A stretch of 64,000 nt of DNA from positions 4,166 to 68,165 of the forward strand of contig CAVPAM010000016.1 of the NCBI GenBank assembly GCA_963701445.1. Direction: 5' to 3'. The DNA is from CAKZLS01 sp963701445 (GTDB taxonomy: Bacteria > Pseudomonadota > Alphaproteobacteria > Rhodospirillales > Defluviicoccaceae). Position 1 is the first letter of the stretch; the number at the start of each line of letters is the position of its first letter. The notes below the pieces were generated by a model that was given only the letters and a program-made list of their open reading frames with translations, was not told the origin of the DNA and ran no database searches. Positions 43,527-52,942 of the stretch are shown one piece after another. A program made the position numbers and the translations under genes.

Positions 43527-44816
43527 ATGCTCGACATCAAATGGATACGCGACAATCCGGGCGCCCTTGACGCCGCTCTTCTAAGGCGCGGGGCATCGCC
43601 GGAGTCCGAGCGGCTGCTGACGCTGGACATAGGGCGCCGCGAGGCCCTGTCGTTGGCTCAGGAGATACAGACCCAGCGCAATGAGCTGTCGCGCGAAGTC
43701 GGCGCGCTCAAGCGCCGTGGCGAGGACGCCTCCGAGTTGATCGAAGCGGTGTCGCGCACCAAGGAACGGCAGGCGGAGGCGGAGGAGCGGGCCCGGGCCG
43801 CCGAGGCCGAGCTGGAAGCCGTTCTGGCCATGATCCCCAACACGCCGGCGGAGGATGTTCCCGACGGCGTGGACGAGACCGCCAATGTCGAGGTTCGCCG
43901 ATGGGGCGAGCCCAAGGCGTTCGAGTTCGGCGCCAAGGAGCATTTCGACATCGGGGAAGCCCTCGGACTGATGGATTTCGAGCGCGCGGCCAAGCTGTCC
44001 GGGGCGCGGTTCGTGGTGCTGACGGGGGCTCTGGCCCGGCTGGAACGGGCCCTGGCGTCGTTCATGCTGGACCTTCACACCGGGGAACACGGATACACGG
44101 AGGTCAATCCGCCGGCCCTGGTGCGCGACAGCGCGCTGTTCGGAACCGGTCAGTTGCCGAAGTTCGGCGACGACCTGTTCAGGACCGCCGACGATTTCTG
44201 GTTGATACCCACGGCCGAGGTGCCGCTGACCAATCTGGTGGCCGGCGAAATCCTCGAGGAGAGCCAGCTGCCGGTTCGCCGTACGGCCATGACCTGGTGT
44301 TTCCGGGCCGAGGCCGGGGCGGCGGGCAAGGACACGCGCGGCATGATCCGCCAGCATCAGTTTTCCAAGGTGGAGATGGTCAGCATCGCCAGCCCCGACG
44401 AGTCCGACGCCGAACTGGAACGGATGACGCGCTGCGCCGAGGAGGTGTTGAAGCGGTTGGAGCTGCCGTACCGCGTGATCGTCCTGTGCACCGGGGACAT
44501 GGGGTTCGCGGCGCGCAAGACCTATGACGTGGAGGTGTGGCTTCCCGGCCAGCGGCGCTACCGGGAAATCTCCAGTTGTTCCAATTGCGGCGACTTTCAG
44601 GCCCGGCGGATGAAGGCCCGCTATCGGCCGGAGAACGAGAAGGGCACGCGGTTCGTCCACACGCTCAATGGTTCGGGTCTGGCCGTCGGCCGGACACTGA
44701 TCGCGGTTCTGGAAAACTATCAACGGGCGGACGGCTCGGTGGACGTGCCGAAGGCGCTGGTGCCGTACATGGGGGGACTGGAAGTGATCGGGCGCGATGG
44801 TTCACCGGCCCTTTGA
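43527..44816 (+). CDS. serS: Seryl-tRNA synthetase
   Basis: A 429-residue class II synthetase starting at ATG 43527 (MLDIKWIRDNPGALD). The N-terminal coiled-coil arm that binds the tRNA-Ser variable loop spans about residues 30-105. Class II motifs follow: motif 2 FRAEAGAAGKDTRGMIRQHQF and motif 3 NGSGLAVGRTLIAVLENYQ. ISSCSNCGDFQARRMKARYR is typical. It overlaps surE by 20 bases, the standard arrangement. Confidence 0.96.
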   Translation: MLDIKWIRDNPGALDAALLRRGASPESERLLTLDIGRREALSLAQEIQTQRNELSREVGALKRRGEDASELIEAVSRTKERQAEAEERARAAEAELEAVLAMIPNTPAEDVPDGVDETANVEVRRWGEPKAFEFGAKEHFDIGEALGLMDFERAAKLSGARFVVLTGALARLERALASFMLDLHTGEHGYTEVNPPALVRDSALFGTGQLPKFGDDLFRTADDFWLIPTAEVPLTNLVAGEILEESQLPVRRTAMTWCFRAEAGAAGKDTRGMIRQHQFSKVEMVSIASPDESDAELERMTRCAEEVLKRLELPYRVIVLCTGDMGFAARKTYDVEVWLPGQRRYREISSCSNCGDFQARRMKARYRPENEKGTRFVHTLNGSGLAVGRTLIAVLENYQRADGSVDVPKALVPYMGGLEVIGRDGSPAL

Positions 44817-45579
44817 ACTCGCCAAGGCGCGGGTCCTCATTTCCAATGACGACGGAATTCATGCACCGGGCCTGAGTTTGCTGGAAGAGACCGTTCGCGG
44901 GCTCGTCGGGGAAACCTGGGTGGTGGCGCCGGAAACCGAGCAGAGCGCCGCCAGTCATTCCCTGACCATGCGCCGCCCGCTGTATGTCCGCCAGGTCGGC
45001 GAGCGCCGCTATGCCGTGGACGGCACGCCGACCGATTGTGTCCTGATCGCCGTGCATCAGGTGATGAAGGGCCGGCCGCCCGACCTCGTGATATCGGGCA
45101 TCAACCGGGGCGGCAACCTGGGCGAGGACGTCACGTATTCGGGGACCGTCGCCGCCGCCAAGGAAGGCGCGCTGCTCGGTTTCCACGCCATTGCCTTCAG
45201 CCAGGTCTACGAGGATCGCAAGGAGGTGTCGTGGGCCACCTCGGAGCACTGGTTGGGAGACCTGCTTCGGCGGTTGGCGGCGGCGGAGTGGCCCAGGGGC
45301 GTCATGCTCAACGTCAATTTCCCCAACGTTCCGCCGGCCTCGGTAACGGGGGTCGAGGTCACCCGTCAGGGCCGGCGCAAGATCGGCGGTTTCATGGTGG
45401 AAGGCGTGGATCCCCGGGGCGAGCCCTATTTCTGGATCGGCGGCGAACGCGAGGAGGACCGTGGCCGGGAGGGCACGGATCTCGAGGCTGTCCACCGCGG
45501 CGCCATTTCGGTGACGCCGCTGTCGCTTGATCTGACCCACCAGCCGACGGTCCACGCGCTCAAGGCGGTGTTCGAATGA
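44797..45579 (+). CDS. surE: 5'-nucleotidase SurE
   Basis: A 260-residue metal-dependent nucleotidase/polyphosphatase. The metal motif ISNDDGIHAPG (two Asp) and SGINRGGNLGEDVTYSGTVAAA complete the active site. Stationary-phase survival role in gammaproteobacteria. It begins 20 bases inside serS and overlaps pcm by ATGA. Confidence 0.95.
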   Translation: MVHRPFELAKARVLISNDDGIHAPGLSLLEETVRGLVGETWVVAPETEQSAASHSLTMRRPLYVRQVGERRYAVDGTPTDCVLIAVHQVMKGRPPDLVISGINRGGNLGEDVTYSGTVAAAKEGALLGFHAIAFSQVYEDRKEVSWATSEHWLGDLLRRLAAAEWPRGVMLNVNFPNVPPASVTGVEVTRQGRRKIGGFMVEGVDPRGEPYFWIGGEREEDRGREGTDLEAVHRGAISVTPLSLDLTHQPTVHALKAVFE

Positions 45580-46214
45580 GCTCCGATTCGCGCAAAATCC
45601 GGTTGATCATGCATCTGCGGAGCGGGGGCGTGCACGACACCCGGGTGCTGGCGGCGATCGAGCGCGTTCCGAGGGAGGTGTTTACGCCCGCGTCCATGCG
45701 CGATCAGGCTTACGAAAACGCGACGATTCCCATCGGCTGCCATCAGACCATGAGCGCGCCCCTGGTGGTGGGAACCATGACGCAGGCGCTGCAAGTCGAT
45801 GCGCGGACGAAGGTGTTGGAGGTGGGAACCGGTTCCGGCTACCAGGCCGCCGTGCTGTCGCGATTGTGCCGCCGCGTCTATACCATCGAGCGGTACCGGG
45901 AACTGCTAGAGGTGGCGGAAAAGCGTTTCTCCGAGCTGGCCATCACCAATATCACCGCCAAGGTGGGCGACGGCACGCTGGGCTGGCGGGAACAGGCGCC
46001 GTTCGAGCGGATCATCGTGACCGCCGCCGCCACCGATGTCCCCCCGGTGCTTGCTCAGCAGCTTTCCGTCGGCGGGATCATGGTGGTGCCGGTGGACGAC
46101 GGTACCGGCGAACCCCGGTTGTTGAAGGTGGTGCGGACCGCTCAAGGACTCGATATTGACGACATGGGCGAAATACGGTTCGTTCCCCTGATCGCCGACA
46201 CCGGACCGAAGTGA
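45576..46214 (+). CDS. pcm: Protein-L-isoaspartate O-methyltransferase
   Basis: A 212-residue SAM-dependent enzyme that repairs isoaspartyl damage. Motifs: TMSAPLVVGTMTQALQV (substrate), VLEVGTGSGYQAAVLSRLC (SAM motif I), and RIIVTAAATDVPPVL. The 5' overlap with surE and 3' GTGA at the next gene make a tight surE-pcm-nlpD block. Confidence 0.94.
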   Translation: MSSDSRKIRLIMHLRSGGVHDTRVLAAIERVPREVFTPASMRDQAYENATIPIGCHQTMSAPLVVGTMTQALQVDARTKVLEVGTGSGYQAAVLSRLCRRVYTIERYRELLEVAEKRFSELAITNITAKVGDGTLGWREQAPFERIIVTAAATDVPPVLAQQLSVGGIMVVPVDDGTGEPRLLKVVRTAQGLDIDDMGEIRFVPLIADTGPK

Positions 46215-46249
46215 TTGATGGCGTGCTCGCGCTTCAACATAATTGGCAC

Positions 46250-47211
46250 ATGACGAGAACCGCCCGGCCGCCGTTTCATATCCTAGTCACCATGCTGATG
46301 CTCGCCACGCTCCCGTTCGGCGGTTGCGGCTGGGTCGAGGTGCCGGGATCGGGGACCGGCTACACCCGCGGCGGCCAAACCGCGTCCAATCCGGCCGTGG
46401 CCTCGGCGGATGTGGTTCCCCGGCCGCCGGCGGCGCCAACTGCCACGGCCCGGACCTTTCGCGCGGTGCCGGGCGGCGGAAAGGCCGTCCAGGCGGCTCC
46501 CGGGGACACGGTCCACTCCTTGTCGCGCCGCCATGGCGTGTCGGTGGAACAAATCATCGAGACCAACCGCCTTCAGCCTCCCTATCACCTCGTTGTCGGC
46601 CAGTGGGTGACGCTGACGGGCGCGTACGCGGCGGCACCACCGGGCCGGGAAATCGAATCGGCGGCCCTTCCGCCCATCGCGGGGTCCCCCACGCCCGCCG
46701 CGCCCGCCACGCCCGTCGACGGCTCCGCCGCGTCCGTGCCCGTCGCCGAACCTCCGGCGCCCAAGCCGATGGTCGCCAGGGCGCCCGCGCCCGTTCCGGC
46801 GATTCCCCCCCTCCCGAGCTCCGGAGCGGCGGGTTCATCTGGCCCGTGGACGGCAAAGTCGTCTCAAGTTTCGGCCGCAAGACCAAGGGCCTCCACAACG
46901 ACGGCATCAACATCGAGGTCCCGAGGGGAACGCCCGTGCGGGCGGCGCAGAGCGGCGTCGTCGCCTACGCCGGAAACGAGTTGCGGGGCTTCGGAAACAT
47001 GCTCCTGATCAAGCATTCCGGCGGTTGGGTGACCGCCTACGCCCACAATCAAACGCTCAAGGTGGGCCGGGGCGACCAGGTGACCAAGGGCCAGATCATC
47101 GCCGAGGTGGGAACCTCCGGCAGCGTTACCACGCCGCAGCTTCACTTCGAGCTGCGGAAGGGCAAGAAACCGGTGGACCCGCTGAAATACCTGGGCAAGG
47201 GCGCCGTGTAG
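46250..47211 (+). pseudogene. nlpD: NlpD-like LysM / M23 lipoprotein (one frameshift in a C-run)
   Basis: About 320 codons across two frames. ATG 46250 opens a lipoprotein signal (lipobox FGGC); GTG 46211, overlapping the pcm stop, is an alternative. A LysM domain follows (GDTVHSLSRRHGVSVEQIIE, NRLQPPYHLVVGQ), then a Pro-rich linker, then an M23 endopeptidase fold (FIWPVDGKVVSSFG, HNDGINIEVPRGTPVRAA, TPQLHFELRKG). The frame changes at a run of seven C at 46805-46811. The NlpD-type first zinc His is Asn/Asp-flanked (GLHNDGIN), and LHFELR keeps a later His; EnvC/NlpD homologues with degenerate sites activate amidases rather than cut. A homopolymer sequencing error is likely. Confidence 0.82.
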
Positions 47212-47558
47212 CGGTCTGTACGACCGGCCCCCTGGCCAATCCCCACGCCACCGCCTTCCATACCACCCCCCGGGCGCGTTCACGTCCGTTCGCCGCGCAA
47301 CTTCGGCCGGTTCATCAAACATATGGATAATACTAAAATTTTACCTGTTTTGCATTCATAGTAATCGCAAAATAAATTTTCGTTTCAATTTGGGTATCAT
47401 GGTATACATGCTTCCAACATGGATTTGAATTTACACGCTTAATGAACAATGGGGCGTTTGTTTTTCCGCAGGGTAATGGCCGATCACATGGAAAGGATCA
47501 ACTCAGTGGCACTTCCAGATTTAAACCAACCCATCGATATCGATGGAGGAAGGTAACG
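47212..47558. other. Lower-GC leader upstream of the ParA-like gene
   Basis: About 350 bases with no gene; from about 47325 to 47440 it is strikingly AT-rich (for example AAAATTTTACC, AAATAAATTTTCG), unlike its neighbours. A near-palindromic GTATCATGGTATAC at 47394-47407 could be an operator for the ribbon-helix-helix product; this is inference. The region likely contains the promoter of the parA-like pair. Confidence 0.5.
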
Positions 47559-48359
47559 ATGCTGAATCTCCAATTTAGCACCGAAAACGGACTTACCGAT
47601 TTTCTCCCGGTTCCGGCCGTGGCGGAAACAAAGCCGCAGGCGATGCAGGTGATTGTCTTCTCGTCCCAGAAGGGCGGATCCGGCAAGACCACCTTGTGCG
47701 GGCAACTGGCGGTTCAGGCCGAGATTGTCGGCGCGGGGCCGGTGGCCGTCGTCGACACCGACCCCCAGGGAAGTCTGTCGGACTGGTGGAACGCCCGCGA
47801 GGCGGAGACCCCCTTGTTCATGAAGGCGCAGGTCGATTATCTGCATGAAGACCTGAGGCAGTTGGAGCGCACCGGGGTCAAGCTGGTTTTCATCGACACC
47901 CCGCCGGCCGTGACCGACACGATCCGTCAGATCGTGGCGTTTGCCGATCTGGTCATCGTGCCCACGCGGCCCTCGCCGCACGATCTGCGCGCGGTCGGGG
48001 CGACCCTCGACATCATCGACGGCCAGCGGAAGCCGCTGATCTTCGCGGTCAACGCGGCCTCGCGCGCGAAGATCACGTCCGATACGGCGGTGGCGCTGTC
48101 CCAGCACGGGACCGTGGCGCCGGTGATCGTCAAGCAGCGCACCGATTTCGCCACCAGCATGATTCACGGACGCGCGGTCGTGGAGACCAATCCGGAATCG
48201 CGATCCGCCGGTGAAATCGCGGACCTTTGGCGGTATATCGCGTCGCGCCTCGACAAGGACGATCATCATGTGACTCGGGGCACCGGCGTGTTTCAACAAC
48301 CGCGGAACAATGGCTTTGGCCGGAGAAAGGCCACCGCCCCCGAGGTGATAGTCCGGTGA
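47559..48359 (+). CDS. ParA-like Walker ATPase
   Basis: A 266-residue ATPase of the ParA/MinD superfamily; ATG 47559 follows GGAGGAAGGTAACG. The deviant Walker A SSQKGGSGKTTLCGQLA, Walker A' VVDTDPQGSLSDWWN and Walker B VFIDTPPAVTDT are intact. There is no N-terminal HTH, so it is of the small type Ib/orphan kind. Such proteins position cargo (plasmids, chemotaxis arrays, carboxysomes, PHA granules) on the nucleoid. It overlaps the next gene by one base (TGATG), so the two are coupled. Confidence 0.85.
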   Translation: MLNLQFSTENGLTDFLPVPAVAETKPQAMQVIVFSSQKGGSGKTTLCGQLAVQAEIVGAGPVAVVDTDPQGSLSDWWNAREAETPLFMKAQVDYLHEDLRQLERTGVKLVFIDTPPAVTDTIRQIVAFADLVIVPTRPSPHDLRAVGATLDIIDGQRKPLIFAVNAASRAKITSDTAVALSQHGTVAPVIVKQRTDFATSMIHGRAVVETNPESRSAGEIADLWRYIASRLDKDDHHVTRGTGVFQQPRNNGFGRRKATAPEVIVR

Positions 48360-48913
48360 TGAACATGGCAGAGAACAACATCCGATTCCTCAACGAGCGT
48401 CTTTTTGCCCGCAAGGGCCAGGCGATGCCCGCGGTCCTCTCCGCGCATTCCCACGAGGTTGACACAATCGTGGCCGACGCGTGTCAGTGCGACGGCGGCG
48501 TCGGGGCGGCGGCGAACCACGCCAGGCAACCGAGGCGCTCGCCCTTGTCCTTTCTGATCCAGCGGCGCGCCACGGAGGGGGACGATCGCTCCCCGCCGGC
48601 GTCGGGCATGGAGAAGCACGGGCCGACGCCGGCACCCAGGGTTCCCGATCCGAAACCGGGGATCGTGTTCCTGGAGTCCGTTCGAGGGGAGCCCGGGGAC
48701 TTCGAGCCCGACCGCAAGGGCCACGAACCGCGACGGCAGCTTACGGTCCGGCTCGCCCAGAACGATTTCCAGCGCGTCAAGTCTCTGGCCGGCGGCTGGG
48801 GCGAGACCTACCAGAGCTTTCTGGAGAAATGTGTCCGCAGCTACGTTCTCTCGGTACAGGCGGCGGAGCGCGCCCGCAAAGCCACGACGACCCCGCTGAG
48901 GTGGCCGCGTTAG
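48359..48913 (+). CDS. Ribbon-helix-helix-type partner of the ParA-like ATPase
   Basis: A 184-residue protein. The first two thirds are low-complexity and Pro/Arg-rich with no domain. The C-terminal about 55 residues (RRQLTVRLAQNDFQRVKSLA, then ETYQSFLEKCVRSYVLSV) read as a ribbon-helix-helix fold, as in ParG/CopG-type DNA-binding partners. It probably stimulates the ATPase and either autoregulates the pair or links the cargo; no array of parS-like repeats was found. The assignment of the fold is inferred from pattern only. Confidence 0.6.
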   Translation: MNMAENNIRFLNERLFARKGQAMPAVLSAHSHEVDTIVADACQCDGGVGAAANHARQPRRSPLSFLIQRRATEGDDRSPPASGMEKHGPTPAPRVPDPKPGIVFLESVRGEPGDFEPDRKGHEPRRQLTVRLAQNDFQRVKSLAGGWGETYQSFLEKCVRSYVLSVQAAERARKATTTPLRWPR

Positions 48914-48919
48914 GTTCCG

Positions 48920-49777
48920 TCAGTCCAGGCGCCGGCCCAGGCGCCCGGCGAGGTCCTGGATGAACTGCCACGCCACCCGCCCGGAGCGCCCGCCCCGGGT
49001 GACCGCCCACTCGCTGGCCTCGGCGCGCAGTTCGGCGGCGGGAATGTCGAGGCGAAACCGGGCGGCGTAGCCCTCGACGATGCTCAGGTAGGTGGCCTGG
49101 TCGCACGCGTGAAATCCCAGCCACAGTCCGAACCGGTCCGACAGCGAGACTTTCTCCTCGACGGCCTCGGCGGGATTGATGGCGGTCGAGCGCTCGTTCT
49201 CGATCATGTCCCTGGGCATCAGGTGCCGGCGGTTCGAGGTGGCGTAGAACAGCACGTTTTCCGGCCGCCCCTCGATGCCCCCCTCCAGGACCGCCTTCAG
49301 CGACTTGTAGGAGGTGTCGCGGTCGTCGAAGGACAGATCGTCGCAAAACAGCACGCACCTCCGGGAGGCCCCGCGCACGGCGGCGAGCAGGCGGGGCAGG
49401 GTGCCGATGTCCTCGCGATGGACCTCGATCAGCGCCAGGGCCCGGGGACTGTCGTCGTTCACCCGGGCGTGAACGGCCTTCACCAGCGAACTCTTCCCGG
49501 TCCCCCGCGCGCCCCACAGCAAGGCATTGTTGGCCGGCAGGCCGCGCGCGAACCGCCGGGTGTTCTCGAGCAGGATATCCGCCTGGCGCCCGATCCCCCT
49601 GAGCAGGTCGAGGTCCACCCGGCTCACCCGGCGCACGCATTCGAGGCTCTCGGTCTCCGCCCGCCAGACGAACGCGTCCGCGTCGTCGAGCGACGGCGCC
49701 GGCGGGGGGCCGGGGGCCGCGCGCTCGAGCGCTTGGGCGATGCGTTCGAGCAGGGACTTGAGCTCCGGATCGATCAT
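48920..49777 (-). CDS. DUF815-family AAA ATPase
   Basis: A 285-residue ATPase; ATG 49777 (MIDPELKSLLERI). Walker A LLWGARGTGKSSLVKAVHAR, Walker B VLFCDDLSFDDRD, then LKAVLEGGIEGRPENVLFYA and sensor-like TSNRRHLMPRDM are diagnostic of the DUF815 family. Its physiological role is unknown, but it is widely conserved next to yajC-secDF in alphaproteobacteria. The gene is in opposite orientation to its neighbours; it converges with the ParA pair and is divergent from yajC. Confidence 0.88.
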   Translation of the reverse strand: MIDPELKSLLERIAQALERAAPGPPPAPSLDDADAFVWRAETESLECVRRVSRVDLDLLRGIGRQADILLENTRRFARGLPANNALLWGARGTGKSSLVKAVHARVNDDSPRALALIEVHREDIGTLPRLLAAVRGASRRCVLFCDDLSFDDRDTSYKSLKAVLEGGIEGRPENVLFYATSNRRHLMPRDMIENERSTAINPAEAVEEKVSLSDRFGLWLGFHACDQATYLSIVEGYAARFRLDIPAAELRAEASEWAVTRGGRSGRVAWQFIQDLAGRLGRRLD

Positions 49778-49985
49778 GACGCCGACCGTATCAGGTTGGC
49801 GGGGCGGTGTCACACGGCCGCGTCGCCGACCGGGTCCGGGGCCCGAATCGGCCCGCGTTCGTTCCGCCACCGGGACACCCGATCCCCTTGTCGGCCGCCG
49901 TTTGGGCGTTAAAGTTTGCAAGCGGGGCGCGGACGGGTATATTCCGTTCTTTCTCAAGCCGAATCACCAGTTCGAGGAGTTTTCG

Positions 49986-50420
49986 ATGTTCGTGTCGCCG
50001 GCTTACGCTCAGGCGGGCGCCGAGGCCGCCGGCCCGGGCGCTCTCGAGGCGTTCCTGCCCATCATCCTGATTTTCGTGGTCTTCTATTTTCTGCTGATCC
50101 GACCCCAGCAGAAGAAGGCGAAACAACACAGAGAAATGCTGGCCGCCGTGCGGCGCGGCGACAAGATCGTGACCGGCGGCGGCATCGTCGGCACGGTCAC
50201 CAAGGTCGTGGACGACAACGAACTCATGGTCGAGGTCGCCGAGGGCGTGAGGGTGCGCGTCCACCGCCCGCTGATCGCCAACGTGCTCAGCAAGACGGAA
50301 CCGGTCGGCGACACCAAGGATACCAAGGGCCCCGGCGCCAGCGGCGGCGGCGACGGCCAGACGCCGCCGCCCGCCAAGGGATCCATGCTGAAGAAATTCC
50401 TCGGGGGTAAGAGCGAATAG
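49986..50420 (+). CDS. yajC: Preprotein translocase accessory subunit YajC
   Basis: A 144-residue protein with one membrane helix (FLPIILIFVVFYFLLIRPQQKK, which includes the RPQQKK hallmark) and a cytoplasmic domain (GDKIVTGGGIVGTVTKV). The C-terminal extension is Gly/Pro-rich and ends SMLKKFLGGKSE. It forms the SecDF-YajC complex. The stop overlaps the secD start. Confidence 0.95.
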   Translation: MFVSPAYAQAGAEAAGPGALEAFLPIILIFVVFYFLLIRPQQKKAKQHREMLAAVRRGDKIVTGGGIVGTVTKVVDDNELMVEVAEGVRVRVHRPLIANVLSKTEPVGDTKDTKGPGASGGGDGQTPPPAKGSMLKKFLGGKSE

Positions 50421-51997
50421 TGGTTTACTTCGCGAAGTGGAAGATCGCCCTCATCCTGCTCGTCTGCGGTCTCGGGTTGCTGTTCGCGGCTCCAAACCTG
50501 CTCACCCAGCGGCAGGCCGAAAGCCTGCCCGATTGGCTGCCGCACCAGCAGATCAACCTCGGTCTCGACCTTCGCGGCGGATCGCACCTGCTGCTCGAGG
50601 TCGAGACGTCGACGGTGATTCAGGAACGGCTCGAGGCGCTCGTGGACTCCGCCCGCGCCGAGTTGCGCCAGGCCCGGATCGGCTACAAGGACCTTGGAGT
50701 CGAAGGCACCGGCGTCGCGGTCACCATCATCGATGCCGACCGCGTCGCGGAAGCGAGGGAGTTGCTGCGCCGGATCGACCCCGACACGGTGATCGAGGGG
50801 GATGACGGGGGGCGTCTGTCGCTGGTGCTCACCGAGCAGGCGATTCGCGAGCGCGAGTCGGCGGCGGTGGATCAGTCGATCGAGATCATCCGCCGGCGGA
50901 TCGACGAAACGGGCGTTCGCGAGCCCACCATCCAGCGCCAGGGCACCGATCGCATCCTGGTTCAGCTGCCCGGCGTGGACGATCCCGAACGCATCAAGGA
51001 CCTGATCGGCCAGACCGCGAAGATGACCTTCCATCTCGTCGAGGAGGGCGACGCCGAGGCGGCGACCGGCCGCGTGCCGCCGGGAACCATGCGGCTGCCG
51101 TCGTCGGACGACCTCGATCCGTCGGGACGGCCGCGAATGCTGCTCGTCGGCAAGCGCGTGGTGGTCAGCGGCGAAAACCTGGTGGACGCGCAGCCGACCT
51201 TCGACGCCCGGACCAACGAGCCCATCGTCAACTTCCGGTTCGACACCGTCGGCGGCAAGCGTTTCGGCGACGCCACCAGCAAGAACGTCGGCCGGCGGCT
51301 GGCCATCGTGCTGGACAACGAGGTGATCAGCGCGCCCCGGATCAACGAGCCGATCCTCGGCGGCTCCGGTCAGATCAGCGGCCGGTTCACCGTGGCGGAA
51401 GCGCAGGATCTGGCGTTGCTGCTGCGCGCCGGCGCGTTGCCGGCGCCGCTCACCATCCTGGAGGAACGGACCGTCGGCCCGGGCCTCGGCGCGGATTCCA
51501 TCGCCGCCGGCAAGATCGCCAGTGTCGTCGGCCTCGCCCTGGTCATCGTGTTCATGATCGCCGCCTACGGCTTTTTCGGCTTGGTGGCCGATCTCGCGCT
51601 GATGGTGAACATGGTCCTGATCCTTGGCGCCCTGTCGATCCTCCAGGCCACGCTGACGCTGCCCGGCATCGCCGGCATCGTGCTGACCATCGGCATGGCG
51701 GTGGACGCCAACGTTCTCATCTTCGAGCATATCCGCGAGGAGGTGAGGGCGGGGCGAACGCCCATCTCGGCCATCGACTCCGGCTTCTCGCGGGCGCTGA
51801 CAACCATCGTCGACGCCAACGTGACAACCCTGATCGCGGCCGTGCTGCTTTACGCGTTCGGGACCGGCCCCGTTCGCGGCTTCGCGGTGACGCTGGCCAT
51901 CGGCATCGCCGCCTCGATGTTTACCGCCATCATGTTGACGCGGTTGGTGATCGTTACCTGGCTGCGGCAAACCAAGCCGCGAGCCCTGCCGATCTAG
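50420..51997 (+). CDS. secD: Protein translocase subunit SecD
   Basis: A 525-residue RND-type membrane protein using GTG 50420 (one base overlapping the yajC stop). It has an N-terminal helix, a large periplasmic P1 region starting INLGLDLRGGSHLLLEVE, and the transmembrane core with GMAVDANVLIFEHIREE and the conserved Asp of the proton path. It uses the proton motive force to complete Sec-dependent export. Followed by secF after 10 bases. Confidence 0.96.
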   Translation: MVYFAKWKIALILLVCGLGLLFAAPNLLTQRQAESLPDWLPHQQINLGLDLRGGSHLLLEVETSTVIQERLEALVDSARAELRQARIGYKDLGVEGTGVAVTIIDADRVAEARELLRRIDPDTVIEGDDGGRLSLVLTEQAIRERESAAVDQSIEIIRRRIDETGVREPTIQRQGTDRILVQLPGVDDPERIKDLIGQTAKMTFHLVEEGDAEAATGRVPPGTMRLPSSDDLDPSGRPRMLLVGKRVVVSGENLVDAQPTFDARTNEPIVNFRFDTVGGKRFGDATSKNVGRRLAIVLDNEVISAPRINEPILGGSGQISGRFTVAEAQDLALLLRAGALPAPLTILEERTVGPGLGADSIAAGKIASVVGLALVIVFMIAAYGFFGLVADLALMVNMVLILGALSILQATLTLPGIAGIVLTIGMAVDANVLIFEHIREEVRAGRTPISAIDSGFSRALTTIVDANVTTLIAAVLLYAFGTGPVRGFAVTLAIGIAASMFTAIMLTRLVIVTWLRQTKPRALPI

Positions 51998-52007
51998 GAT
52001 AGTCCAC

Positions 52008-52937
52008 ATGCGCTTTTTGCGGCTGGTTCCGGTCAACACATCCATCCCGTTCATCGCGTGGCGGAAGGTGTTCTTCGCGTTCTCCATCGCCATGGTGGTG
52101 GCCTCCATCGCGCTGTTCGCGGTCCGGGGACTGAACTACGGCATCGATTTCCGGGGCGGCATCCTGCTCGACGTGCAAACCGACGGCCCCGCCGACCTCG
52201 GGTCCATGCGGAGCACGCTCTCCGGCCTCGGGCTGGGCGAGGTGGCGCTGCAGGAGTTCGGCGCGCCGGACACCGTGCTGATCCGCCTCCAGGAGCAGGA
52301 CGGCGGCGAGGAGGCCCAGCAGGCGGCGGTCGCCCGGGTCAAGGAGGTCCTGGGACCGGGCGTGGAGTACCGCCGCACCGAGTTCGTCGGACCCAAGGTC
52401 AGCGACGAGTTGTTCCGCGACGGCCTGTACGCGGTCACGCTGTCGATGCTCGCCATGCTCGTCTACATCTGGTTCCGGTTCGAGTGGCAGTTTGGCCTGG
52501 CGGCGGTGGTGGCGCTGTTGCATGACGTGCTGGCCACCATCGGGCTGTTCTCCCTGCTCGGGCTCGAGTTCAACCTGTCGACCGTGGCGGCGGTCCTCAC
52601 CATCGCCGGCTATTCCATCAACGACACGGTGGTGGTGTTCGACCGGGTTCGCGAAAATCTCCGCAAGTACAAGACCATGGACCTGGCGGAGGTGTTCAAT
52701 CTGTCGATCAACGCCACCCTGTCGCGCACCACGATGACCAGTTTCACGACGCTGCTGGCGCTGTTCGCGCTCTACGTCCTGGGTGGCGAGGTGATTCGGG
52801 GGTTCAGCCTGGCGATGATCTGGGGCATCGTGGTCGGCACCTATTCCTCCATCTGCGTGGCGGTGCCGCTGCTGCTCTATCTCAACGTCCGCCGCGGCGC
52901 CCCCAGCAATGACGTCACCGCCGAGGAGGTTCCGTAG
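52008..52937 (+). CDS. secF: Protein translocase subunit SecF
   Basis: A 309-residue partner of SecD: FRGLNYGIDFRGGI-like VRGLNYGIDFRGGILLDV, periplasmic domain, and the core GYSINDTVVVFDRVREN with the conserved Asp-Arg. STVAAVLTIA and TTLLALFALYVLGGEVI form later spans. Complete length. Confidence 0.95.
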   Translation: MRFLRLVPVNTSIPFIAWRKVFFAFSIAMVVASIALFAVRGLNYGIDFRGGILLDVQTDGPADLGSMRSTLSGLGLGEVALQEFGAPDTVLIRLQEQDGGEEAQQAAVARVKEVLGPGVEYRRTEFVGPKVSDELFRDGLYAVTLSMLAMLVYIWFRFEWQFGLAAVVALLHDVLATIGLFSLLGLEFNLSTVAAVLTIAGYSINDTVVVFDRVRENLRKYKTMDLAEVFNLSINATLSRTTMTSFTTLLALFALYVLGGEVIRGFSLAMIWGIVVGTYSSICVAVPLLLYLNVRRGAPSNDVTAEEVP

Positions 52938-52942
52938 CCCCC

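Noticed and set aside
48359..48913. ParB proper with parS sites
   Set aside because: No ParB motifs (GERRxxA) and no repeated parS sequences; only a C-terminal ribbon-helix-helix-like pattern is visible.
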